Origin: Agrobacterium sp. RAC06
GTDB taxonomy: Bacteria; Pseudomonadota; Alphaproteobacteria; Rhizobiales; Rhizobiaceae
Assembly: GCF_001713475.1 (NCBI RefSeq)
Contig: NZ_CP016499.1
Span: 3,360,001 to 3,424,000, forward strand
Direction: 5' to 3'
DNA: 64,000 nt
A model generated the notes under the pieces. That model made no database searches. It was not told the DNA's origin and saw only the letters and a list, made by a program, of their open reading frames with translations. Shown piece by piece: positions 50,914 to 60,131 of the stretch; within the stretch, counting starts at the first letter, position 1; each line of letters starts with the position of its first letter. The translations under genes were made by a program, and so were the position numbers.

Positions 50914-51525
50914 ATGAAAACCGTTACCGGACTTTTTGACAACTACAATGAGGCATCCGCCGCAGTCAGCGCACTGGAAGCGCGTGGCATCCCGTCCGAA
51001 GACATCAGCATTGTTTCGAACAATGCCGACAACCGCCACAGGCATGAAGGCAACGACAACGGTGCCGCAGAAGGTGCGGGTGCCGGTGCCGGTATCGGCG
51101 CTGTCGTTGGTGGTGCCGGTGGTCTTCTGACCGGTCTCGGCATCATGGCCATTCCAGGCGTTGGCCCTGTCGTCGCCGCCGGTTGGCTTGCGGCCACTGC
51201 TGCAGGCGCCATTGCCGGTGCAGTTGCCGGTGGTGCAGCAGGCGGATTGATCGGTGCACTCACCGATTCCGGTGTCTCCGAAGATGAGGCCCATGTCTAC
51301 GCGGAAGGTGTTCGCCGTGGCGGCACACTTGTCACAGCTCGCGTGGATGACGGTATGGAAGCCGAGGCGGAAGCGATCCTCAAGCAGTCCAATCGCGTCG
51401 ATGCAATGGCGCGCCGCCAGGCCTATTCGGAACAGGGTTGGACGAAGTTCGATCATTCCGCTGATCCCTACGGCCCAGCCGAAATCGAAAAGGAGCGGGA
51501 CCGCTATCGCGTTCGCACTCTCTAA
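50914..51525 (+). CDS. General stress protein with YflT-like domain and Gly/Ala-rich membrane segment
   Basis: This 203-residue protein starts with the YflT/GSP17M-like fold (KTVTGLFDNYNEASAAVSAL EARGIPSEDISIVSNN). A long glycine-zipper-like hydrophobic segment (AGAGAGIGAVVGGAGGLLTG and AGAIAGAVAGGAAGGLIGAL) follows, then EDEAHVYAEGVRRGGTLVTA RVD and a charged tail. Such proteins are strongly induced by heat, salt or starvation. The Gly/Ala segment can insert in a membrane. Exact function is unknown. Confidence 0.85.
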   Translation: MKTVTGLFDNYNEASAAVSALEARGIPSEDISIVSNNADNRHRHEGNDNGAAEGAGAGAGIGAVVGGAGGLLTGLGIMAIPGVGPVVAAGWLAATAAGAIAGAVAGGAAGGLIGALTDSGVSEDEAHVYAEGVRRGGTLVTARVDDGMEAEAEAILKQSNRVDAMARRQAYSEQGWTKFDHSADPYGPAEIEKERDRYRVRTL

Positions 51526-51536
51526 CCAATAACAAT

Positions 51537-51562
51537 CGAGGATCGGCTCACGCCGGTCCTCG
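51537..51562 (+). terminator. Terminator after YflT-like stress gene
   Basis: CGAGGATCGGC (51537-51547) pairs with GCCGGTCCTCG (51552-51562), with one T-G pair and a 4-nt loop. There is no long T tract. It lies between the stress gene and the esterase. Confidence 0.65.
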
Positions 51563-51631
51563 AACTCGTTCTGAAACATCATCTATCAACAGGGATGTCG
51601 GTTGGCTTTCCGGAACCCCAGAAGGTCACCC

Positions 51632-52717
51632 ATGCGAAGCATTTCCGATACCATCGAGCGGCTCGCTCGTGCCCGAGCGAATGCGCAAGGCGGCACTTAC
51701 CGGCCGAGCACGTTGACCAGACTGGACGGCCCGGTGCAAAACCCCGGCCAGCTAACGGGCTGGTATCAGTGCCCGGACAACCCGGCTTCGCCACCTGCTC
51801 TTGTGGTGATCCTGCATGGTTGTACGCAGTCGGCGGCCGCTTACGATCATGGGTCCGGCTGGTCGCGGCTCGCCGAAGACTATGGTTTCGCGGTCCTCTT
51901 TCCGGAACAATCCCGCCAGAACAATGCCAATCTCTGCTTCAACTGGTTCCAGTGCAATGACGTCACGCGCGACAAGGGAGAGATCCTGTCGATCCGCGAG
52001 ATGATCGCGAGCATGGTCGACCTTCACGGTATCGATCCGCGTCGTGTGTTCGTCACCGGCCTCTCGGCGGGTGGCGCCATGGCCAATGCGCTTCTCGCCT
52101 CTTATCCCGAGGTCTTTACCGGTGGTGCGATCATCGCAGGCCTTCCTTTCGGGGTCGCCTCGACGGTGCCGGAAGCATTTGATCGGATGCGGGGGTATGG
52201 CCTTCCATCCTCAACGATGCTCGATGCCAAGCTGAGGAACGCCTCAGCCCATGAAGGACCTTGGCCGACGGTATCCGTATGGCACGGAACGACCGACAAC
52301 ACCGTTTCAGACGCAAACTCCCGTGCGATCATCGATCAGTGGCTCGGTGTCCACGGGGCGGACGTGGGATCGAGCGAGGCTCAGCTTCTCGATGGCGGCC
52401 ACGCGCTGGAAACCTGGAAAGACGCATCCGGCCGCGATGCCATCGAGCATTACCGGATTGTTGGAATGGGTCACGGAACGCCCGTCGATGCGGCTTCCGG
52501 ATACGGTCGACCAGCTGCTCACATGCTCGATGTCGGGATATCCTCCACCGTGCACATTGCGCGCGCCTGGGGATTGACCCCGTCCTTTGAGCGGAGAGAA
52601 AAACCCGCAGCGTCAGATGCGCCAGGCGCTAAGTCGCAGCCTGGTCAACCACAGATGCCTGAGGGAGTTCAGCAGGTCATCGAAGACGCGTTTCGGGCCG
52701 CAGGACTGATAAAGTGA
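51632..52717 (+). CDS. PHB-depolymerase-like esterase (LpqC/Esterase_PHB family)
   Basis: This 361-residue alpha/beta hydrolase has the oxyanion motif LVVILHGCTQSAAAYDHGSG, a nucleophile serine in FVTGLSAGGAMANALLASYP, a probable acid in WHGTTDNTVS and a histidine in IVGMGHGTPVD. These match intracellular or secreted poly-3-hydroxyalkanoate depolymerase-like and feruloyl-esterase-like enzymes. It has no classical signal peptide. ATG 51632 follows AGAAGGT. Substrate could be PHB oligomers, but other esters are equally possible. Confidence 0.88.
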   Translation: MRSISDTIERLARARANAQGGTYRPSTLTRLDGPVQNPGQLTGWYQCPDNPASPPALVVILHGCTQSAAAYDHGSGWSRLAEDYGFAVLFPEQSRQNNANLCFNWFQCNDVTRDKGEILSIREMIASMVDLHGIDPRRVFVTGLSAGGAMANALLASYPEVFTGGAIIAGLPFGVASTVPEAFDRMRGYGLPSSTMLDAKLRNASAHEGPWPTVSVWHGTTDNTVSDANSRAIIDQWLGVHGADVGSSEAQLLDGGHALETWKDASGRDAIEHYRIVGMGHGTPVDAASGYGRPAAHMLDVGISSTVHIARAWGLTPSFERREKPAASDAPGAKSQPGQPQMPEGVQQVIEDAFRAAGLIK

Positions 52718-53818
52718 AGTCTCACGGACATCAGGCTTTGCTGCCGAGGCTGCCTGGCGATGTCTGCTTCGCATCGAAGCCGCGTGACCACTGTTGCGAG
52801 GCTCATGCCCAAGATCGTTAATCCCGGATTTCCGGAACTTCCTGGCTCCCCAGATGTTGCCAATCATAACCTGCTACGAAATCTGCCGCTGCCAAAGTGC
52901 GGATAGTCCGCGAATGAAGGACAAGTCCATGATTAGATTTTTTGCTTGGTCCATGTTCACCACGATGGCGCTAGTCTTAGCTTACTGAAGTATTGCCCGT
53001 GCCAAGCGGTGGGCCCGCTTCGAGCGGCGACTAGGTTACTTGCCACCTCTTTATGATGTGGACGGTGTCCAGACTCTCCTGAACAGCCTCGATTGCACTG
53101 CGATTGCCAAGATTGTTGACCCGTCTGCATAAATCAACGAAGGCGGCTACGACATCGAGCATGAGCACACCGGCACCAGCCTTCACGTGGCCGATCAGAT
53201 TATCACCACTGTGGTGCGGAAAGCGGGCGCCCTCGCCACCACGGAGGGACCGGCCGATGCAGAATGAACCGATGATCGCGATTCACTCACTTGTTCGCTT
53301 CTCTAGACTGGCAGTCCTGGTCCGGGTCCTTCCAAATGTAAAACGCGTTCCAGACGCCCGGCCACGCGTCGAGCACGTAAACGCTCGACCGGTCCCCCCC
53401 GGGGTGGGACCAAATTCTTCGCTACAAGACCGACCGAGGCAACTACCCCCAAGGTGATGATGATCAGCGGGACGACGGGCCAATGAAAAAGACGATCGCC
53501 AGACATATGAGCAGGCAAGGGCGGTAGATGGTCAGTTTTGTCATGTGTTGCTTCTGATATTCTGCAGGCGGACGATATTGGGGAGCCAAGTTCAGCGCAA
53601 GAGTTCATACACCCCGTCGCGCCGACCGAGGGTGGCAGCCCATATCGGCTGCTTAGTGCCCCAATTCGGCCATTCGCGATGCTGGACCTAAATCCCGTAA
53701 CCGGTCGCTCGCTGCGCCGCCGACGACAAGCCAGTGTCTTTGTACAACCCTTGTCGTCCAAGTCTGACGCGAACAAACTTCGCTGCTGAATCCAGTGAAG
53801 ATTTCAAATCGTGATCGT
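52718..53818. other. 1.1-kb region with no confident gene
   Basis: Three weak candidates are present: a 19-codon hydrophobic peptide at 52929-52988 (MIRFFAWSMFTTMALVLAY); a plus-strand frame ending 53268 with GGYDIEHEHTGTSLHVADQI; and a minus-strand frame 53303-53506 with one membrane helix (WPVVPLIIITLGVVASVGLV). None belongs to a family I know. The region looks degenerate. Confidence 0.5.
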
Positions 53819-55735
53819 TCAACCTGACTGGATATACAATGCTGTCTGATTTGTATTTGACTGCTGCTGACTTGCGATGAGTTGGGTGGCATCCGCTCCG
53901 CTCATGGGCCGTCCGAACAGGTATCCCTGGATGAGATCCGGCTTGAGGGCCGCAAGCACAGCCATCTCCTCACGGATTTCGACGCCCTCGAGCACGCAGC
54001 GCAAGTTGAGCTTGGAGCACAGGGCAATGATCGCGGCGACGATTTCGCGCGATGTGAGGCTGTGGGCAACCTTGCGGATGAAGCTCCTGTCGATCTTGAC
54101 CTTGTCGAGCGGAAGCTGATCGAGATACTGGAAGCTCGAATAGCCAGATCCGAAATCATCGAGTGCGACCCTGCAGCCGCTGCTTCTCAACCTGTCGAGA
54201 ACAGCGCTCGATGTTGTGAGATCGGACATCACCGCTGTTTCGGTGATCTCGAATTCCAGACGACCCGGCGAAATCTCCTCCTTCATGATCTGACCTAGAA
54301 GCGAGAGGACAAAGGTCTGATCCGAAATGTCCCGTGCTGACAGGTTGAAGGACAGACTGATGTCGTCAGGCCATTTCTTCAGCTCCGCCAGGCCCTTGCG
54401 GAACAGGATGGCGGTGACCTTCTGAATGAAGCCGGAGCGTTCGGCGACACGGATGAAATCGTCAGGACGGACAAGCCCGAGCCTGGGATTTTGCCAGCGG
54501 GCCAGTGCTTCGAAACTGACGATACGCTGCCTGCTTGGAGAGTATTGCGGCTGAAACAGCAGGAACAGCTCCTGCTCGAGGTTGCCTTCGCGCAATTCCC
54601 GTTCGATGGCGATGGCGTTCTCCATCTCCTTGCTGTCAGTGGTGTCGAAAACGATGCACTGTCCGCGGAACCGGGCCTTGGCTTTGTAGAGAGCAAAGTC
54701 GGCCTGCTCGTAGAGCTGTGTGCTCGCCATTCCCATGTCCGGATAGTGCGAGAAACCCGCGGAAGCGCCGACCGAGAGCTCCTGGTTGTCAATGATATAG
54801 GGCGCAGTGATCGCCTTTAGCCAACTGCCGGCAAGCGCTCTGACCTGCGATTCTGTGACGTTGCCGGTCAGAACGACGGCAAACTCGTCACCACCGATCC
54901 GGCCAATCATGGCCCCCTCGAAATGCAGCTCCGTGGCCCGCGCGACGGAGGCGCGCAACAGGCGGTCGCCCATCGAGTGACCGTACACATCGTTGATGCC
55001 CTTGAAGCCGTCGAGATCGAATATGCCCAGCCAGAATGGCGTACGCTGCTCGATCAGCCGGTCGATCTTTTCGAAGATGGCGCGCCTGTTCGGGATCCCG
55101 GTCAGCATATCGGCATCCGCAATGGCCCGCGCCTTCACCGTCAGCTCATCGGCCAGCAATCGTGCGTCGATCTGGCGAATGATCGCATGCCTGAGCAGTC
55201 CCGTCATGCTCACTGAAGCGAAGGCAGTCGCAACGACAATGGAAACATACTCTGCGTAGAGGTCCTCAGGGAGAGACGTGGAGAACCAGTAAAGGGTGGC
55301 CAATGTCAGTGGAACGCTGATCATGACCGTGCGCGTCGTGGCGCCGGTGATTGCAAAAATGAAGGCGAGCAACACGAAGTATATGTAACGCGTTTCCACA
55401 TTGTAGACGAGCAGGTAGCTCAAGAGGTTGAGGTACATGAACAGATGCATGGCCAGATTATGCAATTCGAGCTTGGCCAGAGACATTGTCCGGTTGTTCG
55501 CTAGAAACTTGTGAAACAGATAGAAGCCGAAAGCCGTCGTCATACTGATGAGGGAGAACGCGACCAGCATAAGGCCGGTCTGCGTCTGCCAGTGCTCCCA
55601 GGTGACGAAGAGATAGTAGCCGCAGGCGGGGATCAGGATCGGTCGCAGGATCGGGATATAGGCATCCACCATTGCCTGCTGTCGTGCCGGGTCGGTCGAT
55701 ATCCTGAGCTGATTGAGCAGATTGGCAATTTTCAT
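53819..55735 (-). CDS. Membrane GGDEF-EAL cyclic-di-GMP protein
   Basis: This 638-residue protein has five or six N-terminal membrane helices (residues about 28-190) acting as sensor. The GGDEF domain begins DADMLTGIPNRRAIFEKIDR with an intact GRIGGDEFAVV active site. The EAL domain has FEALARWQNP, the metal-binding ETAVMSD and DDFGSGYSSFQYLDQLPLDK, and VKIDRSFI. Both catalytic sites look complete, so it may make and degrade c-di-GMP depending on the signal. The ATG at 55735 begins directly before the conserved amphipathic start. It is encoded alone. Confidence 0.93.
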   Translation of the reverse strand: MKIANLLNQLRISTDPARQQAMVDAYIPILRPILIPACGYYLFVTWEHWQTQTGLMLVAFSLISMTTAFGFYLFHKFLANNRTMSLAKLELHNLAMHLFMYLNLLSYLLVYNVETRYIYFVLLAFIFAITGATTRTVMISVPLTLATLYWFSTSLPEDLYAEYVSIVVATAFASVSMTGLLRHAIIRQIDARLLADELTVKARAIADADMLTGIPNRRAIFEKIDRLIEQRTPFWLGIFDLDGFKGINDVYGHSMGDRLLRASVARATELHFEGAMIGRIGGDEFAVVLTGNVTESQVRALAGSWLKAITAPYIIDNQELSVGASAGFSHYPDMGMASTQLYEQADFALYKAKARFRGQCIVFDTTDSKEMENAIAIERELREGNLEQELFLLFQPQYSPSRQRIVSFEALARWQNPRLGLVRPDDFIRVAERSGFIQKVTAILFRKGLAELKKWPDDISLSFNLSARDISDQTFVLSLLGQIMKEEISPGRLEFEITETAVMSDLTTSSAVLDRLRSSGCRVALDDFGSGYSSFQYLDQLPLDKVKIDRSFIRKVAHSLTSREIVAAIIALCSKLNLRCVLEGVEIREEMAVLAALKPDLIQGYLFGRPMSGADATQLIASQQQSNTNQTALYIQSG

Positions 55736-55954
55736 GGAGAGAGTTTTTTGTTTTCGCCTGATCCGGAAGTTTGGCGCTCTGATGGAGATAAACGCATAGA
55801 TTTTCCCCGTTTATTGTCTGCCGTCAAAGCGTGTAGTCGCGGTCCAGCCCGACTTCGTGTGATTGTCGGGATATATATCAGTGAGATTTAAAACAGGTTT
55901 ACGGCATGCCCATTTTGGAGCAGCGCGAAATTTTCCCAAGCCAATGCGTGCGCG

Positions 55955-56451
55955 ATGATCGATATCGTCAGTCTCAGCAAGGCCTATGGCGCCAGCACGG
56001 TTCTGGACGATTTCAGTCTGACGTTTCTTGCCAAAGGCGGGTTGACGGCGATCATCGGACCGAACGGCGCGGGCAAGTCCACCCTCCTGTCGATCATCGC
56101 GCGCCTGATGCTGCCTGACGCTGGCACGGTTCATCTCGAAGGGCTCGATGTCTTCCAGGCCAAGGGCGAACTGCTCGCCCAGCGCCTTTCGATCCTCAGG
56201 CAGGATAACCACATGGCCGCGCGGTTCACCGTCAGCGATCTCGTCGCCTTTTCCTATTCGAATGGACGGCTGACGGTTGCCGACAAGGCAAAGATCGACG
56301 AGGCGCTGGCTCATCTGAAGCTGCGACCGCTTGCCGATCGATATCTCGATGAACTCTCGGGCGGCCAGCGGCAGCGCGCCTTCTTCGCGATGATCCTGTG
56401 TCAGGACAGCGATTACACGCTGTTCGATGAGCCGCTCAACAATCTCGATAT
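55955..56451 (+). pseudogene. Iron-siderophore ABC ATPase (FecE/FepC type), 3'-truncated
   Basis: The first about 165 residues are a normal Fe-siderophore ATPase: Walker A GPNGAGKST, LSILRQDNHMAARFTVSDLV, signature LSGGQRQRAFFAM and Walker B YTLFDEPLNNLD. Family similarity stops just after LNNLD, so the switch histidine and the last 80 residues are lost. The open frame runs on for 43 unrelated codons to 56581. The chimera keeps the nucleotide site but lacks the H-loop, so transport is unlikely. No binding protein or permease gene remains upstream. Confidence 0.8.
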
Positions 56452-56834
56452 CCCGCATGGCGTCGCCATGATGGCGCCCTCAAGCAGCCGAGCCGGGATC
56501 TCAGCAAAACCCGCAAACGTTGGTGCGCACAAGCTCTTCCCGTTGATCCTCGAGCCTGTCGAGCTCCTCGTCAAACCCTGAAATCCGACAGCGGCCTTCC
56601 GCCACCCTCTGTCATATCCGGGCGATGATGCTCCCTTGCAATCTCGCCGGTTCTGCTCAGGCTTTGTGATCGAGGAGACCTTGAGCGAGACGAACTGATC
56701 CACCGAGCCCAACAGCCATACATACTGAGCCAGACAGAAGATGGGGTCAGGCAGAAGCATCTCGACACGGCTGCGAATGGTGTGGAGCATGGCTTCATGC
56801 CGATACCGATGAGCAGTGACCTCATACAAGTCGA
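56452..56834. other. Unassigned debris between truncated ATPase and IS3 remnant
   Basis: A minus-strand frame of 142 codons (56413-56841) contains MLLPDPIFCLAQYVWLLGSV, but I know no matching family, and it overlaps the ATPase. It is probably insertion-derived sequence. Confidence 0.4.
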
Positions 56835-57532
56835 GATCCAAATACGGGGTCCTCGATGCGTCGATGATCAGCCAGATGAAGGCTCTGGAGGATGAGAGCC
56901 ATCGGATGAGGAAGATGTATGCCGAGATGAGCGTGCAGGCCGAGCTTCTGAAGGAGGCTCTTGGGAAATAACGCGGCTATCTCGACGACGGGATATGGCT
57001 GGGCAAGCAGTGGTGGGGGTGCACGGGGTGATCATTGCGGTTGCCTGCCGTTGCTTCCATGTCAGTAAGACCTGCTCTCTTTATAGCGCCAAGTTGAACG
57101 ACGATAACGAGGAGGTCGCCGATCTCCCCGTCGGGCTGACGCGGGCGAAGAAGACCTGGGGCTTCGGCCTGTGCTTCCTTTACCTGCGCAATATGTCCGG
57201 GGACATCGCTGGAACCACAGGCGTGTGTGCGGCATCTGTCGCAAGTCTTAGGATCAAGCCACGCTGGCGTTTGAAGCAGGACAAGCCCGATGCGTTGACT
57301 GTGCCGGAAGCAACGAGCCTGGTCTGGTCCAGGGGTTTCATGGCGGATCGTTTGGAGGATGGTCGGCAATTCCGACTGCTGAAAGTCTTGGATAACATCA
57401 ACCGCTGGGGCCTGGCATCCAAGTGAACTTTTCGACGCCTGCAGAACGCGTCATCCGCACACTGAGCCAGATCGTCGAATGGCGCGGTAAACCGACGATG
57501 ATCCTCCGTGACAATGGCTTCGCGCGCCGTCG
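56835..57532 (+). pseudogene. IS3-family element remnant (OrfA end and broken OrfB)
   Basis: KYGVLDASMISQMKALEDES and MRKMYAEMSVQAELLKEALG, ending at about 56970, is the C-terminus of an IS3 OrfA, with its leucine-zipper spacing. OrfB follows in changing frames: SKTCSLYSAKLNDDNEEVAD, KTWGFGLCFLYLRN, LRIKPRWRLKQDKPDALTVP, FMADRLEDGRQFRLLKVLDN and ERVIRTLSQIVEWRGKPTMI. Several DDE-domain residues are replaced or lost; for example W-S-x-D-F appears as LVWSRGF. It ends near 57532, before the DNG motif. The element probably cut the siderophore ATPase upstream. Confidence 0.75.
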
Positions 57533-57698
57533 GCAATGTTAGAGCAAGATTGCCGATAACGAACGGCCGAATATGGGCATTGGCAGTTCGGAAAAAGTCG
57601 GCAATGAACTTGATGTCGGCGAATGCTGCGATCGCTAAGGGTAGCCAAGCTTATTCAGGTCAAAGACAGCCTAGCTCGTCATGGAATTTCATCGGCAA

Positions 57699-57723
57699 AA
57701 ACATGATAATTGAACTCATGTTT
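57699..57723. promoter_or_regulatory. Iron-responsive operator (IRO/RirA-type palindrome)
   Basis: AAACATGA (57699-57706) and TCATGTTT (57716-57723) are a perfect inverted repeat with a 9-base spacer, containing exactly TGA-N9-TCA, the IRO core recognised by RirA in rhizobia. It lies 66 bases before the TonB receptor start and just upstream of a TTGACT -35-like box. Confidence 0.75.
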
Positions 57724-57727
57724 AAAC

Positions 57728-57756
57728 TTGACTCCTTTGGTATCCTTTAATACGAC
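57728..57756 (+). promoter_or_regulatory. Probable sigma-70 promoter of the TonB operon
   Basis: TTGACT (57728-57733), 17 bases and TACGAC (57751-57756) form a reasonable sigma-70 pair. It directly follows the iron palindrome and precedes the ATG by 33 bases. Confidence 0.45.
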
Positions 57757-57789
57757 CCGCTCTGTCCACTAGTTCTGAGGGGTTGAACC

Positions 57790-60078
57790 ATGAAATTCCA
57801 GGCCATAGCGACGCCTTGCGCGTCCACGCGTCACCGTGTCCAATTTCTTGCTGCAAGTGTTGCAGTGATAGGCATTTGCTTGCCGAGTGCCGGTCAGGCC
57901 GACGATACGATCCTTGATCAGATCGTGGTTTCGTCGCGATCGGACAAGAAGCTCCACGATGTGCCGCAAAACATCACGGTCGTGACCCAGGAGCAGTTGG
58001 ACGATTACAACATCCGAGACATTCAGGATCTCGTGCGGCGGGAGCCCGGCGTGTCGGTCTCAAGACAGACTTCAAGCGTCAATCCCTGGGGGCAGCTGAC
58101 TGGCTTTACGATCCGCGGCATGGGCGGTAACCGCGTGCTGACCATGGTCGACGGTTCGCGCGTTCAGGAACTCATCACCGACGGCAGCCGCGACTTCTTC
58201 GACATGAGCAATTTCAAGGCGGTCGAGATCGTCCGTGGGCCCAATTCGGTCCTGTGGGGTGCCGACGCACTCGGTGGGTCCGTCATGTTCCGCACGCTCG
58301 ATCCCTCGGATCTCCTTGCAGATAGCGACAAGCCCTGGGCGTTGGAGATGAAGACCAGCTATGACAGCTTCGACGATAGCTGGAACAAGCAGGTGACCGG
58401 CGCCTATGATTTCGGAGACCTGCATATCCTCGGCAGCTACGGCCAGACATCTTCGCATGAGGCCGAGTTCAGCAATGCGCGTGCCGACGGCGGGATCTGG
58501 GGCTGCAGCCGGCTCTATCTGGGATGCAACGAGCTCTTCCCCGCGGACACAGATGTCGAAAACGCACTTCTCAAGATGGTCTGGACGCCGGATGCCCAGA
58601 ACACGGTGAAGCTGACGGGAGAGCTCTTCGGTCGCGCGACGGAAGTTCTCCAGCTCTACGACATGAGCGCATCGGGCACGGGTATCCCGTCCACCAGCGC
58701 CTATAACAACGACCCCTATGTCCGCGATCTCGACATGAGCCGCAAGCGGTTCGCGCTTGAACACGAGTGGCTGGCGGATCTGCCCTGGCTCGACAGCCTG
58801 AATTGGCGTCTGTCTTATTCGCCCCAGGAGCGCGTAACCGACAGCGATCAGCGCCGCGTCTATTCGAACCGCGTCGAACTGCGCAATCAGTATCGTGACT
58901 ACAGCGAAACTTTCCTGGAAGGCGACATTCAGCTGAAGTCGAGCTTTGATCTCGGGCCAACCCGTCACAGCCTTACCTACGGCTTCGATGGCGATCATAC
59001 CAAGGGTGATTACGCGGGTATCAACACCACCTACAACTCCCTGACCGGGACGACGACGGTGGCCACCAACCAGGGTTTCAGCTTCCCCCGCGTCGAGACA
59101 CAGCGCGCCGACTTCTACATCCAGGACGAAATCGCGCTTCTTGATGATCGCCTGACCCTGACGCCGGGCCTCAGGCTCGCCACCTATTCGATCGACCCGA
59201 CAGGGGATGCGACATATCCCGGGCTGCCCGGCTATGCGCCCGCGAAAAAGGAAAGCACCGAGCTGTTGAAGGCCTTCAGCGCAACCTACAAGCTCGACGA
59301 GACCTACTCTGTCTATGCGTCCTACGGAGAGGGCTTCAAGATGCCGACCTCGGCGCAGCTCTTCCAGTCGAGCACGGACATCTTCAGCGGCTCCTCCATC
59401 ATCCCCAATCCCGACCTGCGACCAGAATCGGTTCAAAGCTACGAGATTGGACTTCGTGGTGAGTATGAGCGTGGCTTCTTCAGCGTGAACGGCTTCTATG
59501 CCGACTACAAGGACTTCATCCGCAGCCTCCAGGCAACAACGATCCTCAATGGCAGCGGCACGCCCGTCACGGCCTATACCTCGAACAATGTCGAGGATGT
59601 CAGGCTCTGGGGCATCGAGTTCGGTGGCGAATACGAAGTTCTGGATTACACCACGCTCTCGGCCAATCTGAGCTGGAGCAAGGGGCGCCAGAAAGTCAGC
59701 GCATCCTCTGCCGAAACGGCCTTCGATGGTGCGGCACCGTTTACCGCGGTTCTCGGGGTGAAGCACGAACTGCCGGATTACCACCTGCAATTCGAGCTGT
59801 TCGGCACCTTCGCCGCCGGCCGAACCGAGGCAAGCAACACTGCCTATTACCTGCCCTCCGGCTACGCGGTCTTCGATGCCTATGCCAAGTGGACCCCGCG
59901 AGAAAACCTGGAAGTGACCTTCGGGATCGAGAACATCTTCGACCGCCGATACTTCCCGAACACGCTGACCGGCTACAACACCGTCGCCGGTTCGGCGGCG
60001 GTTGCCAATGTCAATCCGCTGGAACTGCAAACGGGGGCCGGTCGCACATTCAAGGTCGGCGCGACGGTCAAATTTTGA
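57790..60078 (+). CDS. TonB-dependent outer-membrane receptor, heme-receptor type
   Basis: This 762-residue receptor has a signal sequence ending near SAGQADD, the TonB-box region DQIVVSSRSDKK, a plug domain (VPQNITVVTQEQLDDYNIRD, TGFTIRGMGGNRVLTMVDGS, VEIVRGPNSVLWGADALGGS) and a 22-strand barrel ending in FKVGATVKF with terminal phenylalanine. The plug and length fit the heme/hemoglobin receptor class; there is an internal DLRPESVQSYEIGLRGEY box. Heme as ligand is supported by the ChuX/HutX-like and ChaN-like genes downstream. A TGA-N9-TCA operator points to iron repression. It is the first gene of a four-gene operon. Confidence 0.92.
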   Translation: MKFQAIATPCASTRHRVQFLAASVAVIGICLPSAGQADDTILDQIVVSSRSDKKLHDVPQNITVVTQEQLDDYNIRDIQDLVRREPGVSVSRQTSSVNPWGQLTGFTIRGMGGNRVLTMVDGSRVQELITDGSRDFFDMSNFKAVEIVRGPNSVLWGADALGGSVMFRTLDPSDLLADSDKPWALEMKTSYDSFDDSWNKQVTGAYDFGDLHILGSYGQTSSHEAEFSNARADGGIWGCSRLYLGCNELFPADTDVENALLKMVWTPDAQNTVKLTGELFGRATEVLQLYDMSASGTGIPSTSAYNNDPYVRDLDMSRKRFALEHEWLADLPWLDSLNWRLSYSPQERVTDSDQRRVYSNRVELRNQYRDYSETFLEGDIQLKSSFDLGPTRHSLTYGFDGDHTKGDYAGINTTYNSLTGTTTVATNQGFSFPRVETQRADFYIQDEIALLDDRLTLTPGLRLATYSIDPTGDATYPGLPGYAPAKKESTELLKAFSATYKLDETYSVYASYGEGFKMPTSAQLFQSSTDIFSGSSIIPNPDLRPESVQSYEIGLRGEYERGFFSVNGFYADYKDFIRSLQATTILNGSGTPVTAYTSNNVEDVRLWGIEFGGEYEVLDYTTLSANLSWSKGRQKVSASSAETAFDGAAPFTAVLGVKHELPDYHLQFELFGTFAAGRTEASNTAYYLPSGYAVFDAYAKWTPRENLEVTFGIENIFDRRYFPNTLTGYNTVAGSAAVANVNPLELQTGAGRTFKVGATVKF

Positions 60079-60131
60079 GCCATACCGGTGCCGGGCAAGC
60101 AACCGGCACCACCCTTTTCAGAGGGAGCATC

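Noticed and set aside
56413..56841. 142-codon minus-strand frame next to the truncated siderophore ATPase
   Set aside because: It overlaps the ATPase 3' end and shows no recognisable family or ribosome site. It was kept as unassigned debris.
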